From NCBI GenBank assembly GCA_049115695.1, contig JAGDZR010000016.1:19397-83396 (forward strand): DNA of 64,000 bases, in the 5' to 3' direction. The translations under genes were made by a program, and so were the position numbers. Origin of the DNA: JAGDZR01 sp049115695. Its GTDB lineage: Bacteria; Bacteroidota; Bacteroidia; Cytophagales; Cyclobacteriaceae. Under the pieces are notes generated by a model that saw only the letters and a list, made by a program, of their open reading frames with translations, made no database searches and was not told the origin of the DNA. Shown here in pieces: positions 24,788 to 31,865 of this stretch (the stretch's first letter is position 1; every line of letters begins with the position of its first letter).

Positions 24788-25519
24788 ATGAAAGCATTAG
24801 GACATTTTCTCATATTTCTTTACGATACTCATCGTCAAATCGAAAGCTTCCTTAGCCTGATGAGAAGTTTTGTAGAGGAATGTATTAAGGTAGGTTACAA
24901 ATCATTATTCATAGTCGTAATCATTTCCACCTTTACGGGTGCCGTCAGTGTCATTCAAACAGCCTTTAACCTTACTTCACCCTGGATACAGGATTACATC
25001 GTTGCAATGGTGGTCCGAGATTCAACCTTTTCTTTGATTCCCACTTTGATTGCGTTGGTATATGCAGGTAAAGTAGGTTCTCATATGTCGAGTGAACTGG
25101 GTACCATGCAGATCTCTGAGCAAATTGATGCATTGGAGGTCATGGGAATCAACAGTAAGTCTTTTCTGGTACTTCCCAAAATCCTAGCTTCTTTGGTCAT
25201 GTTTCCTATGCTGATTATCATCGGATGTTTTATGTCTATTTATGGAGGGTACGTAGCATCGACGCTTGGTTCGATTATTTCAGAACAAGATTACATTACA
25301 GGGATCAGGGCAGATTTCAATGATTTTATAATAACGATCATCCTGGTGAAATCGCTCGTCTATTCGATCATGATCCCAGCGATCTCGAGTTACGAAGGTT
25401 ACCACACCTCTGGTGGAGCCCTGGAGGTTGGGAAGTCAAGCACCAGAGCGGTCATTAAGTGCTGCATTTCTGTATTGGCAGCCGATTTTATCCTGACTCA
25501 ATTGATGGCAGGCGGGTAA
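24788..25519 (+). CDS. MlaE-family lipid ABC transporter permease
   Basis: ATG 24788 (MKALGHFLIFLYDTHRQ) is preferred over TTG 24779. Five to six membrane helices are present with the MlaE signature VGSHMSSELGTMQISEQIDALEVMGIN (quoted in parts: SSELGTMQISEQIDALEVMG) and IPAISSYEGYHTSGGALEVG near the end. MlaE is the inner-membrane permease of MCE phospholipid transporters, working with an MlaF ATPase and an MCE protein. In this window neither partner is adjacent: the next gene is an Rrf2 regulator. The partners presumably lie elsewhere. Confidence 0.9.
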   Translation: MKALGHFLIFLYDTHRQIESFLSLMRSFVEECIKVGYKSLFIVVIISTFTGAVSVIQTAFNLTSPWIQDYIVAMVVRDSTFSLIPTLIALVYAGKVGSHMSSELGTMQISEQIDALEVMGINSKSFLVLPKILASLVMFPMLIIIGCFMSIYGGYVASTLGSIISEQDYITGIRADFNDFIITIILVKSLVYSIMIPAISSYEGYHTSGGALEVGKSSTRAVIKCCISVLAADFILTQLMAGG

Positions 25520-25550
25520 TTCATCAATCCACAAAATTTACCATTTAAGA

Positions 25551-25574
25551 ATGTGGATAACTATGTGGATATCT
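25551..25574. promoter_or_regulatory. Tandem 12-bp repeat containing DnaA-box sequences
   Basis: ATGTGGATAACT (25551) is followed directly by ATGTGGATATCT (25563), 11 of 12 identical. Each contains the complement of a DnaA box: TGTGGATAA is exactly TTATCCACA read on the other strand, and TGTGGATAT differs at one base. They lie 67-90 bases before the Rrf2 gene that precedes nrdJ. DnaA control of ribonucleotide reductase is known in Escherichia coli; here it is an inference. Confidence 0.45.
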
Positions 25575-25602
25575 TTATAATTTTAAATCAATAATCTTTT
25601 AA

Positions 25603-25626
25603 TTTTAAGAGTCGCAAGTCTTAATT
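25603..25626. promoter_or_regulatory. Putative Rrf2-regulator site 1 (upstream of its own gene)
   Basis: TTAAGA (25605-25610) and TCTTAA (25619-25624) form a perfect 6-bp inverted repeat with eight bases between. The site ends 15 bases before the TTG start of the Rrf2 gene. It matches the site before nrdJ (26107-26130) at 18 of 24 aligned positions, including TTTAAGAGT and TCTT. Autorepression is inferred from position. Confidence 0.55.
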
Positions 25627-25640
25627 AAGTTGTTAAACCA

Positions 25641-26087
25641 TTGAAAGTACTTAATCGCAGTTCAATTTATGCCATCAGAGCTTTACTCTATATTGATCGC
25701 TATGGGCTTAAGGATGAGTACACTAGCATCAATGAGATTTCTGACAAGCTGAACATCAGCTTTCATTTCCTGACCAAAATACTGCAGACTCTTAACAAAA
25801 ATGGCATCATTAGTTCTTCTCGAGGACCTAGCGGTGGTGTACGACTTCAGAAAAGCACACATGATATTATCTTAAGCCAAATAGTGCTCCTATTTGAAGG
25901 AATGGGCTTTTTTGATGATTGTATGTTAGGATTACCTGGCTGTAGTAATGATAGCCCGTGCCCTGCTCATGATTTCTGGACAGACATCAAAACACAACTT
26001 AAAGACAGACTAGACGAAAGTTCAATTGGCACTTTATCTAAACTGGAAGGCCGTATTGGTCTTTCAGAACTAGGTGAACCCTACTAA
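25641..26087 (+). CDS. Rrf2-family transcriptional regulator with three-cysteine cluster
   Basis: A 148-residue Rrf2 protein. The start is TTG 25641 because the family begins exactly with such a sequence (KVLNRSSIYAIRALLYID). The winged helix is visible in TSINEISDKLNISFHFLTKILQTLNKNGII and SRGPSGGVRL. C-terminal to it are three cysteines in CMLGLPGCSNDSPC (spacing six and five), the position where IscR/NsrR/RsrR-type members hold an Fe-S cluster. It may therefore sense O2, NO or redox state. It lies 64 bases upstream of nrdJ, and both genes carry similar palindromes, so nrdJ is its likely target. Confidence 0.88.
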   Translation: MKVLNRSSIYAIRALLYIDRYGLKDEYTSINEISDKLNISFHFLTKILQTLNKNGIISSSRGPSGGVRLQKSTHDIILSQIVLLFEGMGFFDDCMLGLPGCSNDSPCPAHDFWTDIKTQLKDRLDESSIGTLSKLEGRIGLSELGEPY

Positions 26088-26106
26088 ACGAAAAAAATTT
26101 GAATCC

Positions 26107-26130
26107 ATTTAAGAGTTTAAGCTCTTTATT
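26107..26130. promoter_or_regulatory. Putative Rrf2-regulator site 2 (upstream of nrdJ)
   Basis: AAGAG (26111-26115) and CTCTT (26122-26126) arms lie around TTTAAG-type spacer bases, within TTTAAGAGT...TCTTTATT. It is the counterpart of the 25603-25626 site and ends 22 bases before the nrdJ ATG, a position suited to repression or to overlapping the promoter. Confidence 0.55.
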
Positions 26131-26151
26131 ACTTATTTAAACCAAAACCAA

Positions 26152-28692
26152 ATGACTGAAACGAATGTAAAACCTACTACCTACTCCCGGGAAGAAGTGT
26201 TAGTAACTAGTCTGGATTACTTCGCTGGCGATGAGCTTGCCGCCACAACATGGATCAATAAGTACTGTTTGCAAGACCAAAACGGTCAGTACCTTGAGCT
26301 CACGCCGGCCGACATGCACTTGCGCATGGCAAAGGAATTTGCTCGCATTGAATCACAACATCAATCTTCAAAAGTCACTAAAAAATTCTCCAAATATGGA
26401 CAGCAACGCAAACCTCTGACTCAGGAAATCATTCATCGACTCTTTCAGGATTTTAAATACGTCATCCCTCAGGGCAGTGTAATGGCACTCTTAGGCAATA
26501 GTGCCGCCATTGGCTCATTGAGCAATTGTGTGGTCATCAAATCTCCAGCAGATTCATATGGCGGTATCCTATATACCGATCAACAGATAGCTCAATTATG
26601 CAAGCGACGCTGCGGTGTTGGATTTGACATATCTAGTATACGCCCAAAAGGCCTTCCGGTCCAGAATGCTGCTGGTTCTTCAAGTGGTGTAGTATCATTT
26701 ATGGATCGTTTTTCTAATACCACAAGGGAAGTAAGTCAGAACGGAAGACGGGGCGCACTTATGCTAACCATGGATATCCGACACCCTGACATTGAATCCT
26801 TCATTGAGTCAAAAAAGGACTTGACCAAAGTCACGGGAGCAAATATTTCGATTAGAGTTTCCGACGAATTTATGCAGGCAGTTGAGACAGACGACACCTT
26901 TACGTTGCGTTGGCCAATTGATGCCGAGTCTCCATCACTTACCAAGGAAGTTAATGCACAACAGCTTTGGAGTAAAGTAATTACATGTGCGCATACTTCT
27001 GCAGAACCTGGGATCATTTTCTGGGATCAGCAGCACCATTACTCAACTTCATCCATTTATCCCGCATATCGCAATGACTCCACCAATCCATGTTCGGAAA
27101 TTGCCATGCAAGGAGGTGACAGTTGTCGTTTGATGGCGCTCAATCTATTCAGTTTCGTCAATCAACCATTTACCTCAGAAGCTACATTTGATTTCGAAAA
27201 GTTCTATCAAATTACCTATGAAGCGCAGCGGCTCATGGATGATCTGGTATCTCTTGAATTAGAGTCTGTAGAGAAAATCTTATCGAAAATCGACGGAGAC
27301 GCTGAAGCTGATTTGATCAAAAAGGTTGAACAGGATACTTGGAAAATGTTATATGAAAATGGAAAAAAGGGTCGCCGGACGGGCCTTGGCTTTACGGCAT
27401 TGGCTGATGCCATGGCTGCTTTGGGCATCAAATTTGACTCTGACAAAGCCATTTCGACAATCGACGAGATCATGGCAACTAAGTGCAACGCTGAATTTGA
27501 CAGTAGTATCGATATGTCGATTGAGCGTGGAAGCTTTGAAGGGTACGATCCCCAAATTGAAGAACAATCGACATTTGTAGACTTTTTCAAAACGAAATTT
27601 CCTGACACCTACAAAAGAATGATCAAATATGGACGCAGAAATATTTCAATTTCGACGGTAGCACCAACAGGTACCGTATCACTCATGGCCCAAACTTCGT
27701 CCGGGATAGAACCGGTATTTATGCTGAGCTATAAGCGAAGGAGAAAAGTAGTGGATCCGGAGAATGCTGATATTTCCTTTACAGATGAGATGGGTGACCA
27801 GTGGGAAGAGTTTGATGTTTATCATCCAAAACTGAAAGAATGGATGGCACTCTATCCTGAAAAGGATTTCGATGAAAATCCATATCAGGGTGCCACGGCT
27901 AATGAAATTAGTTGGTCCAAGCGCGTTGAAATACAAAGCATCATTCAGCAATATGTTACGCATTCGATCAGCTCGACGATTAATTTACCATCCAACACAC
28001 CCGTTTCAACAACCAATAAGATCTACATGGAAGCCTGGCGCAAAGGACTGAAGGGCATCACTGTTTATCGTGATGGTTCGAGGGCGGGAGTACTGGTAAA
28101 GAGCGATCATAAAGAAAAAGAAGACGAACATAAAATCGTAGATCGCATCGCGCCCAAAAGACCAATTGAATTGGATGCGAAAATTGTACGATTCAGAAAT
28201 GAAAAAGACAATTGGATGGCGTTCATAGGCATGATGAATGACCGACCATATGAAATCTTCACAGGTCGTGCAGAGGATTCATTTGCCCTCCCTCCATATG
28301 TGGACAATGGCTGGATCATCAAGAGCAAAGACCAAGAGAACAAGTCACGGTATGATTTTAGATACGTTGACAGTCAAGGTTATAATGTCACAATAGAAGG
28401 ATTGAGTAGAAGTTTTTCAGAGGAGTTCTGGAATTACGCAAAGCTCATTTCAGGTATCCTCAGACATGGCATGCCAATGAAAGATGTCGTACACTTAATT
28501 GATAATTTGAACCTAGACAGAGACTACATCAACACCTGGAAGAATGGTGTGAATCGAGCCTTACGGACTTTTATCCCCAATGGCACCAGAAGCAAAGATC
28601 ACTATTGTGAACATTGTGGAGACTCTGAGGGACTGGTTTATGAAGAGGGTTGCCTGAAATGCAAGAGTTGTGGGTTTACAAAATGTGGATAA
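26152..28692 (+). CDS. nrdJ: Adenosylcobalamin-dependent (class II) ribonucleoside-diphosphate reductase
   Basis: An 846-residue class II ribonucleotide reductase that makes deoxyribonucleotides without oxygen. Visible features are the N-terminal helical region, CKRRCGVGFDIS (cysteine near residue 154), NGRRGALMLTMDIRHPDIES, the active-site NPCSEIAMQGGDSCRLMALN (cysteine near residue 314), ISTVAPTGTVSLMAQTSSGI, and WRKGLKGITVYRDGSRAGVL. The C-terminus carries a zinc-ribbon-like CEHCGDSEG...GCLKCKSCGFTKCG with terminal cysteines for re-reduction. The length is normal. It is preceded by an Rrf2 regulator and a matching palindrome, and no cobalamin riboswitch is apparent in the 64-base leader. 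A terminator follows. Confidence 0.95.
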   Translation: MTETNVKPTTYSREEVLVTSLDYFAGDELAATTWINKYCLQDQNGQYLELTPADMHLRMAKEFARIESQHQSSKVTKKFSKYGQQRKPLTQEIIHRLFQDFKYVIPQGSVMALLGNSAAIGSLSNCVVIKSPADSYGGILYTDQQIAQLCKRRCGVGFDISSIRPKGLPVQNAAGSSSGVVSFMDRFSNTTREVSQNGRRGALMLTMDIRHPDIESFIESKKDLTKVTGANISIRVSDEFMQAVETDDTFTLRWPIDAESPSLTKEVNAQQLWSKVITCAHTSAEPGIIFWDQQHHYSTSSIYPAYRNDSTNPCSEIAMQGGDSCRLMALNLFSFVNQPFTSEATFDFEKFYQITYEAQRLMDDLVSLELESVEKILSKIDGDAEADLIKKVEQDTWKMLYENGKKGRRTGLGFTALADAMAALGIKFDSDKAISTIDEIMATKCNAEFDSSIDMSIERGSFEGYDPQIEEQSTFVDFFKTKFPDTYKRMIKYGRRNISISTVAPTGTVSLMAQTSSGIEPVFMLSYKRRRKVVDPENADISFTDEMGDQWEEFDVYHPKLKEWMALYPEKDFDENPYQGATANEISWSKRVEIQSIIQQYVTHSISSTINLPSNTPVSTTNKIYMEAWRKGLKGITVYRDGSRAGVLVKSDHKEKEDEHKIVDRIAPKRPIELDAKIVRFRNEKDNWMAFIGMMNDRPYEIFTGRAEDSFALPPYVDNGWIIKSKDQENKSRYDFRYVDSQGYNVTIEGLSRSFSEEFWNYAKLISGILRHGMPMKDVVHLIDNLNLDRDYINTWKNGVNRALRTFIPNGTRSKDHYCEHCGDSEGLVYEEGCLKCKSCGFTKCG

Positions 28693-28707
28693 TCAGAAGC
28701 ATTGCAT

Positions 28708-28735
28708 AAAAGGTCTCGCATTTGCGGGACCTTTT
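28708..28735. terminator. Bidirectional intrinsic terminator between nrdJ and the OmpA-family gene
   Basis: Arms 28708-28719 and 28724-28735 form a 12-bp stem (one G-T pair) with loop ATTT, flanked by AAAA and TTTT ends. It lies between convergent genes and can serve both strands. Confidence 0.85.
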
Positions 28736-28757
28736 CTTTGAACCGATAAAATCAAAC

Positions 28758-30683
28758 TTAAAACTCCACAATCTCAAATTCGGTACGCCTGTTTTTGGCT
28801 CTACCGTCATCCGTAGTATTGTCGGCAATAGGTTGAGTTTCTCCATACCCCACAAATCTTACACGTGTTTCCTCAATGCCCGCGAGCACAAGATATTGCT
28901 GAACGGCCTCAGCTCTCTTTTCTGACAATTTAAGATTGAGCTCGTCAGATCCAAGGTTATCCGTATGGCCACCGATTTCGATCACCATCGTGCCATTATC
29001 TTCAAGCAGATCAACAGCCTTATTCAGCTCCACGTAACTGATCGGCTTTAACTCAGCTCTCCCGCTTTCAAAGAAAATGTTGTTTAGGATTACCTTGGTG
29101 CCTTTCTCAATTGGCTCCAGGGCTATGTCATTGACAATCTCCTGATAACTAGTATCAGCAGGCAGCTCAAAACTCTGTGAAAAGAAGAAGAAGCCTTTAC
29201 TACTGGCAGACACACTATAGTCTCTTCCAGCAGGCAGCACTACCAGGTACTCTCCACTGGAAGAATTACTCTTGTTCACACTCAGCAGCTCTCCTGTGTT
29301 AATGTCCTCGATCAATACAACAGCCCCAATCGGCTCTTGAGTTTTTACATTTGAAACAATCCCTTGTACTACCACTGTTGGTTTAGGTTTGAGCTCATCA
29401 GGAAGCTCTATTTGAAAAATATCATAATTGTCCGGGTCCAATCGGGATGAAGAAAAATACCCGATACCTTCAGCTGTAATGCTGAAATTAGTGTCATCTC
29501 CCTTTGAGTTTAGCGGAGCACCAAGATTGATGGGTTTGGACCATTTTCCCTTTTCGAATTTGCTATAGAATATGTCCATGCCACCATAACCGGGATGACC
29601 GCTTGAGGCATAATAAAGGGTCTTACCATCAGGTGCGAGGTATGGACTATTTTCGCTAAATGGGGTATTGACAAAACCTCCCAGATTTTGAGGAACTCCC
29701 CATACACCCAAATGATTTTTCTCCACAACGTACAGATCAGATCCTCCATATCCCCCATTTCTGGCCGAGGTAAAAACGATCTTCATACCGTCAGAGCTGA
29801 TTGAAGGTTGAGAATCCCACCCTTCGCTGTTCACAACATTACCCATATTCACTGGGTTGGTCCATTCAGTTCCCACCAACTGAGTAATGTATAGGTCACA
29901 ATTACCAATTTCCACCTCTGGTCCACATCGTACATAAACCATAGTTTGTCCGTCACCAGTAAATGCAGAACCAAAATCATCTCCAATTGAGTTGAGTGGT
30001 TCGGGTAACAATTGCGGTGCGCTCCAAAGGCTATCTACCAATTGTGAGTAGTACAGGTCCTCCCCAAAATCCATTGGCGAGTTGGCATCCGGATCATCAA
30101 AACCTCCCTGTCTGACACTAGTGAAATACAGCCGGGTGCCTGTCGGTGATACCTGAGGCATATAATCTCCAGAGGCACTGTTGATAGCAGTCAAAAGAAT
30201 TGGATCCTCCATTGTAGCTGCCATTGCCCTAATGGCAGCACTTTCACTTGCATAATTAAGCCTGTAAATGCCCTGATGTCTCTTTTGTTTGTTTTCAGGA
30301 ATGTCCTTCACCCTGGCCAAATATTGATTTGCAGCGGCCTTTGCTTCCTCCCATTTCTCTGATTCAATCAAGGCTTTGCATTCATCAAAATACATCTTTG
30401 GGCTATAATTAGGATTGATTGTTTTCAGTCGATCAAAAGAATAAACCGCCTCATCCCATCTTTTTGTATAATTGAAGGCTTGTGCCAAGGAATACCATGC
30501 ATCCTGGTAATCATTCTTAATATTTACAGCCTCTTTCAATTTGTTGATCGCATTCTCAAAATCGCCCTTATTGAGCGCTCTCACACCAGTATAGTATGCG
30601 TCTTGCGCACTTTGTGAAAATGAAATCCACGTGCATAACATTAGTGCTGTAGTGATTGCTGTTCTTAGGAATTTTCTTATCAT
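28758..30683 (-). CDS. OmpA-family protein with TPR, PD40 propeller and carboxypeptidase-regulatory domain (PorE-like)
   Basis: The order is signal peptide, TPR repeats (residues ~25-150: NKGDFENAINKLKEAVN, YQDAWYSLAQAFNYTKRW), a PD40/WD40-like propeller (~170-430, with recurring DGTKLYFTSxR-type strands such as PTGTRLYFTSVRQGG and DGMKIVFTSARNGGYGG), a carboxypeptidase-regulatory fold (~435-510), and an OmpA peptidoglycan-binding domain (NNIFFESGRAELKP, IEIGGHTDNLGSDELNLKLS, RAEAVQQYL). This domain order is that of PorE, the T9SS component that anchors to peptidoglycan. Bacteroidota carry several paralogues, so PorE identity is only suggested. T9SS substrates are encoded elsewhere in the window. 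Confidence 0.85.
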   Translation of the reverse strand: MIRKFLRTAITTALMLCTWISFSQSAQDAYYTGVRALNKGDFENAINKLKEAVNIKNDYQDAWYSLAQAFNYTKRWDEAVYSFDRLKTINPNYSPKMYFDECKALIESEKWEEAKAAANQYLARVKDIPENKQKRHQGIYRLNYASESAAIRAMAATMEDPILLTAINSASGDYMPQVSPTGTRLYFTSVRQGGFDDPDANSPMDFGEDLYYSQLVDSLWSAPQLLPEPLNSIGDDFGSAFTGDGQTMVYVRCGPEVEIGNCDLYITQLVGTEWTNPVNMGNVVNSEGWDSQPSISSDGMKIVFTSARNGGYGGSDLYVVEKNHLGVWGVPQNLGGFVNTPFSENSPYLAPDGKTLYYASSGHPGYGGMDIFYSKFEKGKWSKPINLGAPLNSKGDDTNFSITAEGIGYFSSSRLDPDNYDIFQIELPDELKPKPTVVVQGIVSNVKTQEPIGAVVLIEDINTGELLSVNKSNSSSGEYLVVLPAGRDYSVSASSKGFFFFSQSFELPADTSYQEIVNDIALEPIEKGTKVILNNIFFESGRAELKPISYVELNKAVDLLEDNGTMVIEIGGHTDNLGSDELNLKLSEKRAEAVQQYLVLAGIEETRVRFVGYGETQPIADNTTDDGRAKNRRTEFEIVEF

Positions 30684-30847
30684 GTTTTAGAAATATGAAA
30701 ATAAATTACCTAATTCTATCAACATATAAAAACGAGGACCAACATTGCTACTCTGGAATTAAGCCATCATTCCTAAAGGAACCATAGTTAGTTTTTCTAA
30801 GGATTTAAATCACAGTGACTAGATTTGAACTATTGCCCTCTGTATCG

Positions 30848-31786
30848 ATGGATTTACTACTGCTTTTGGCTACCATAATTGGAGGATATCTTCTGATATT
30901 CTCAGGCATCAGCATTATCAAAAGTCAAAACGCTAAGTCAGTCTTCACTTTTATTGCTACGGGATCCCTGTCTGCAATCCTATTGGTAAATAATTTGGAT
31001 TTACCCTTTAACATCCAACCCATTTACTTACTTATTTGGCCAGCTGTTTATTTGTCCCTTTCAAACACCAGACTAAGAGCAGTGACCTCCATCTATCTTC
31101 TTCTGCCTCTCTTTGGAATCTTTTTGATGCAATCAGTATATAGTTGGTTCTTCGATTTCATTTATCTAATGACATTTAGCGTTTTCGGATTAATGATCAT
31201 TCGAAATATTTGGAATATGGCCTCCACTCTTCGAAAGGCAGAACGAAATACAATGCTAGTCGGACTACTCACAATCTATTTTATCAGATGGTTAACACCA
31301 CTCTTTGTCCTTGATCAAGAAATGGTGTTGCTCATTTTTCATCTTTGTTCAGGAGGATTTTTCATCGTACTCAGCGCATTTAGTATTCAATCCGTTCGTC
31401 CCGTCTCAATCCCAGTCTCGCTTGAATCACCGAACTACGACGAATGGATCAAAAGAAAAATAGAAATAGCTTTGGCTACCCACAAGCTCTACAAAACGCC
31501 TGACTTGACCGTCCATGAGTTGTCATTACATCTGAATATGAAGTCGTCTGAACTATCAGCATTCATGAGCAATCGCATGGGTAAAAACTTCAATGACATT
31601 GTGAATGAGTATCGGGTCAATGAAGTAAAGCGCCTGATGCAAAGTCCAACTACCGATCCAAAAGCAACATTAATAGAACTAGCCTACCAATCAGGATTTA
31701 ACTCAAAGGCTACATTCAATCGAATATTCAAGCGTCATACAGGTATATCTCCAAGAGAGTTTCGCAATCAAGTCATAAAACCTTGA
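30848..31786 (+). CDS. AraC-family regulator with N-terminal membrane domain
   Basis: ATG 30848 (MDLLLLLATIIGGYLLIFSG) begins at a membrane helix; GTG 30815 would add 11 residues. Six to seven hydrophobic segments fill the first ~200 residues, followed by an AraC DNA-binding domain (LTVHELSLHLNMKSSELSAFM, TLIELAYQSGFNSKATFNRIF, GISPREFRNQ). Such membrane-embedded AraC proteins are common in Bacteroidota. It lies 79 bases upstream of the FtsX-type permease gene in the same direction and may regulate it. Confidence 0.88.
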   Translation: MDLLLLLATIIGGYLLIFSGISIIKSQNAKSVFTFIATGSLSAILLVNNLDLPFNIQPIYLLIWPAVYLSLSNTRLRAVTSIYLLLPLFGIFLMQSVYSWFFDFIYLMTFSVFGLMIIRNIWNMASTLRKAERNTMLVGLLTIYFIRWLTPLFVLDQEMVLLIFHLCSGGFFIVLSAFSIQSVRPVSIPVSLESPNYDEWIKRKIEIALATHKLYKTPDLTVHELSLHLNMKSSELSAFMSNRMGKNFNDIVNEYRVNEVKRLMQSPTTDPKATLIELAYQSGFNSKATFNRIFKRHTGISPREFRNQVIKP

Positions 31787-31865
31787 TTAATTAGTCTCAA
31801 AAAAAAAATGAGTCGTTCTGAGTGTTTCAAATGCATTTATTTGCTGAAAGTCAAATAGTCAAACA

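Noticed and set aside
26088..26151. Cobalamin riboswitch before the B12-dependent reductase
   Set aside because: The leader is only 64 bases and lacks the B12-box; the only structure is the short AAGAG/CTCTT palindrome.
28684..28692. TGTGGATAA DnaA-box-like 9-mer at the end of nrdJ
   Set aside because: It encodes the terminal Cys-Gly-stop codons of the zinc-ribbon tail and is explained by coding constraint.
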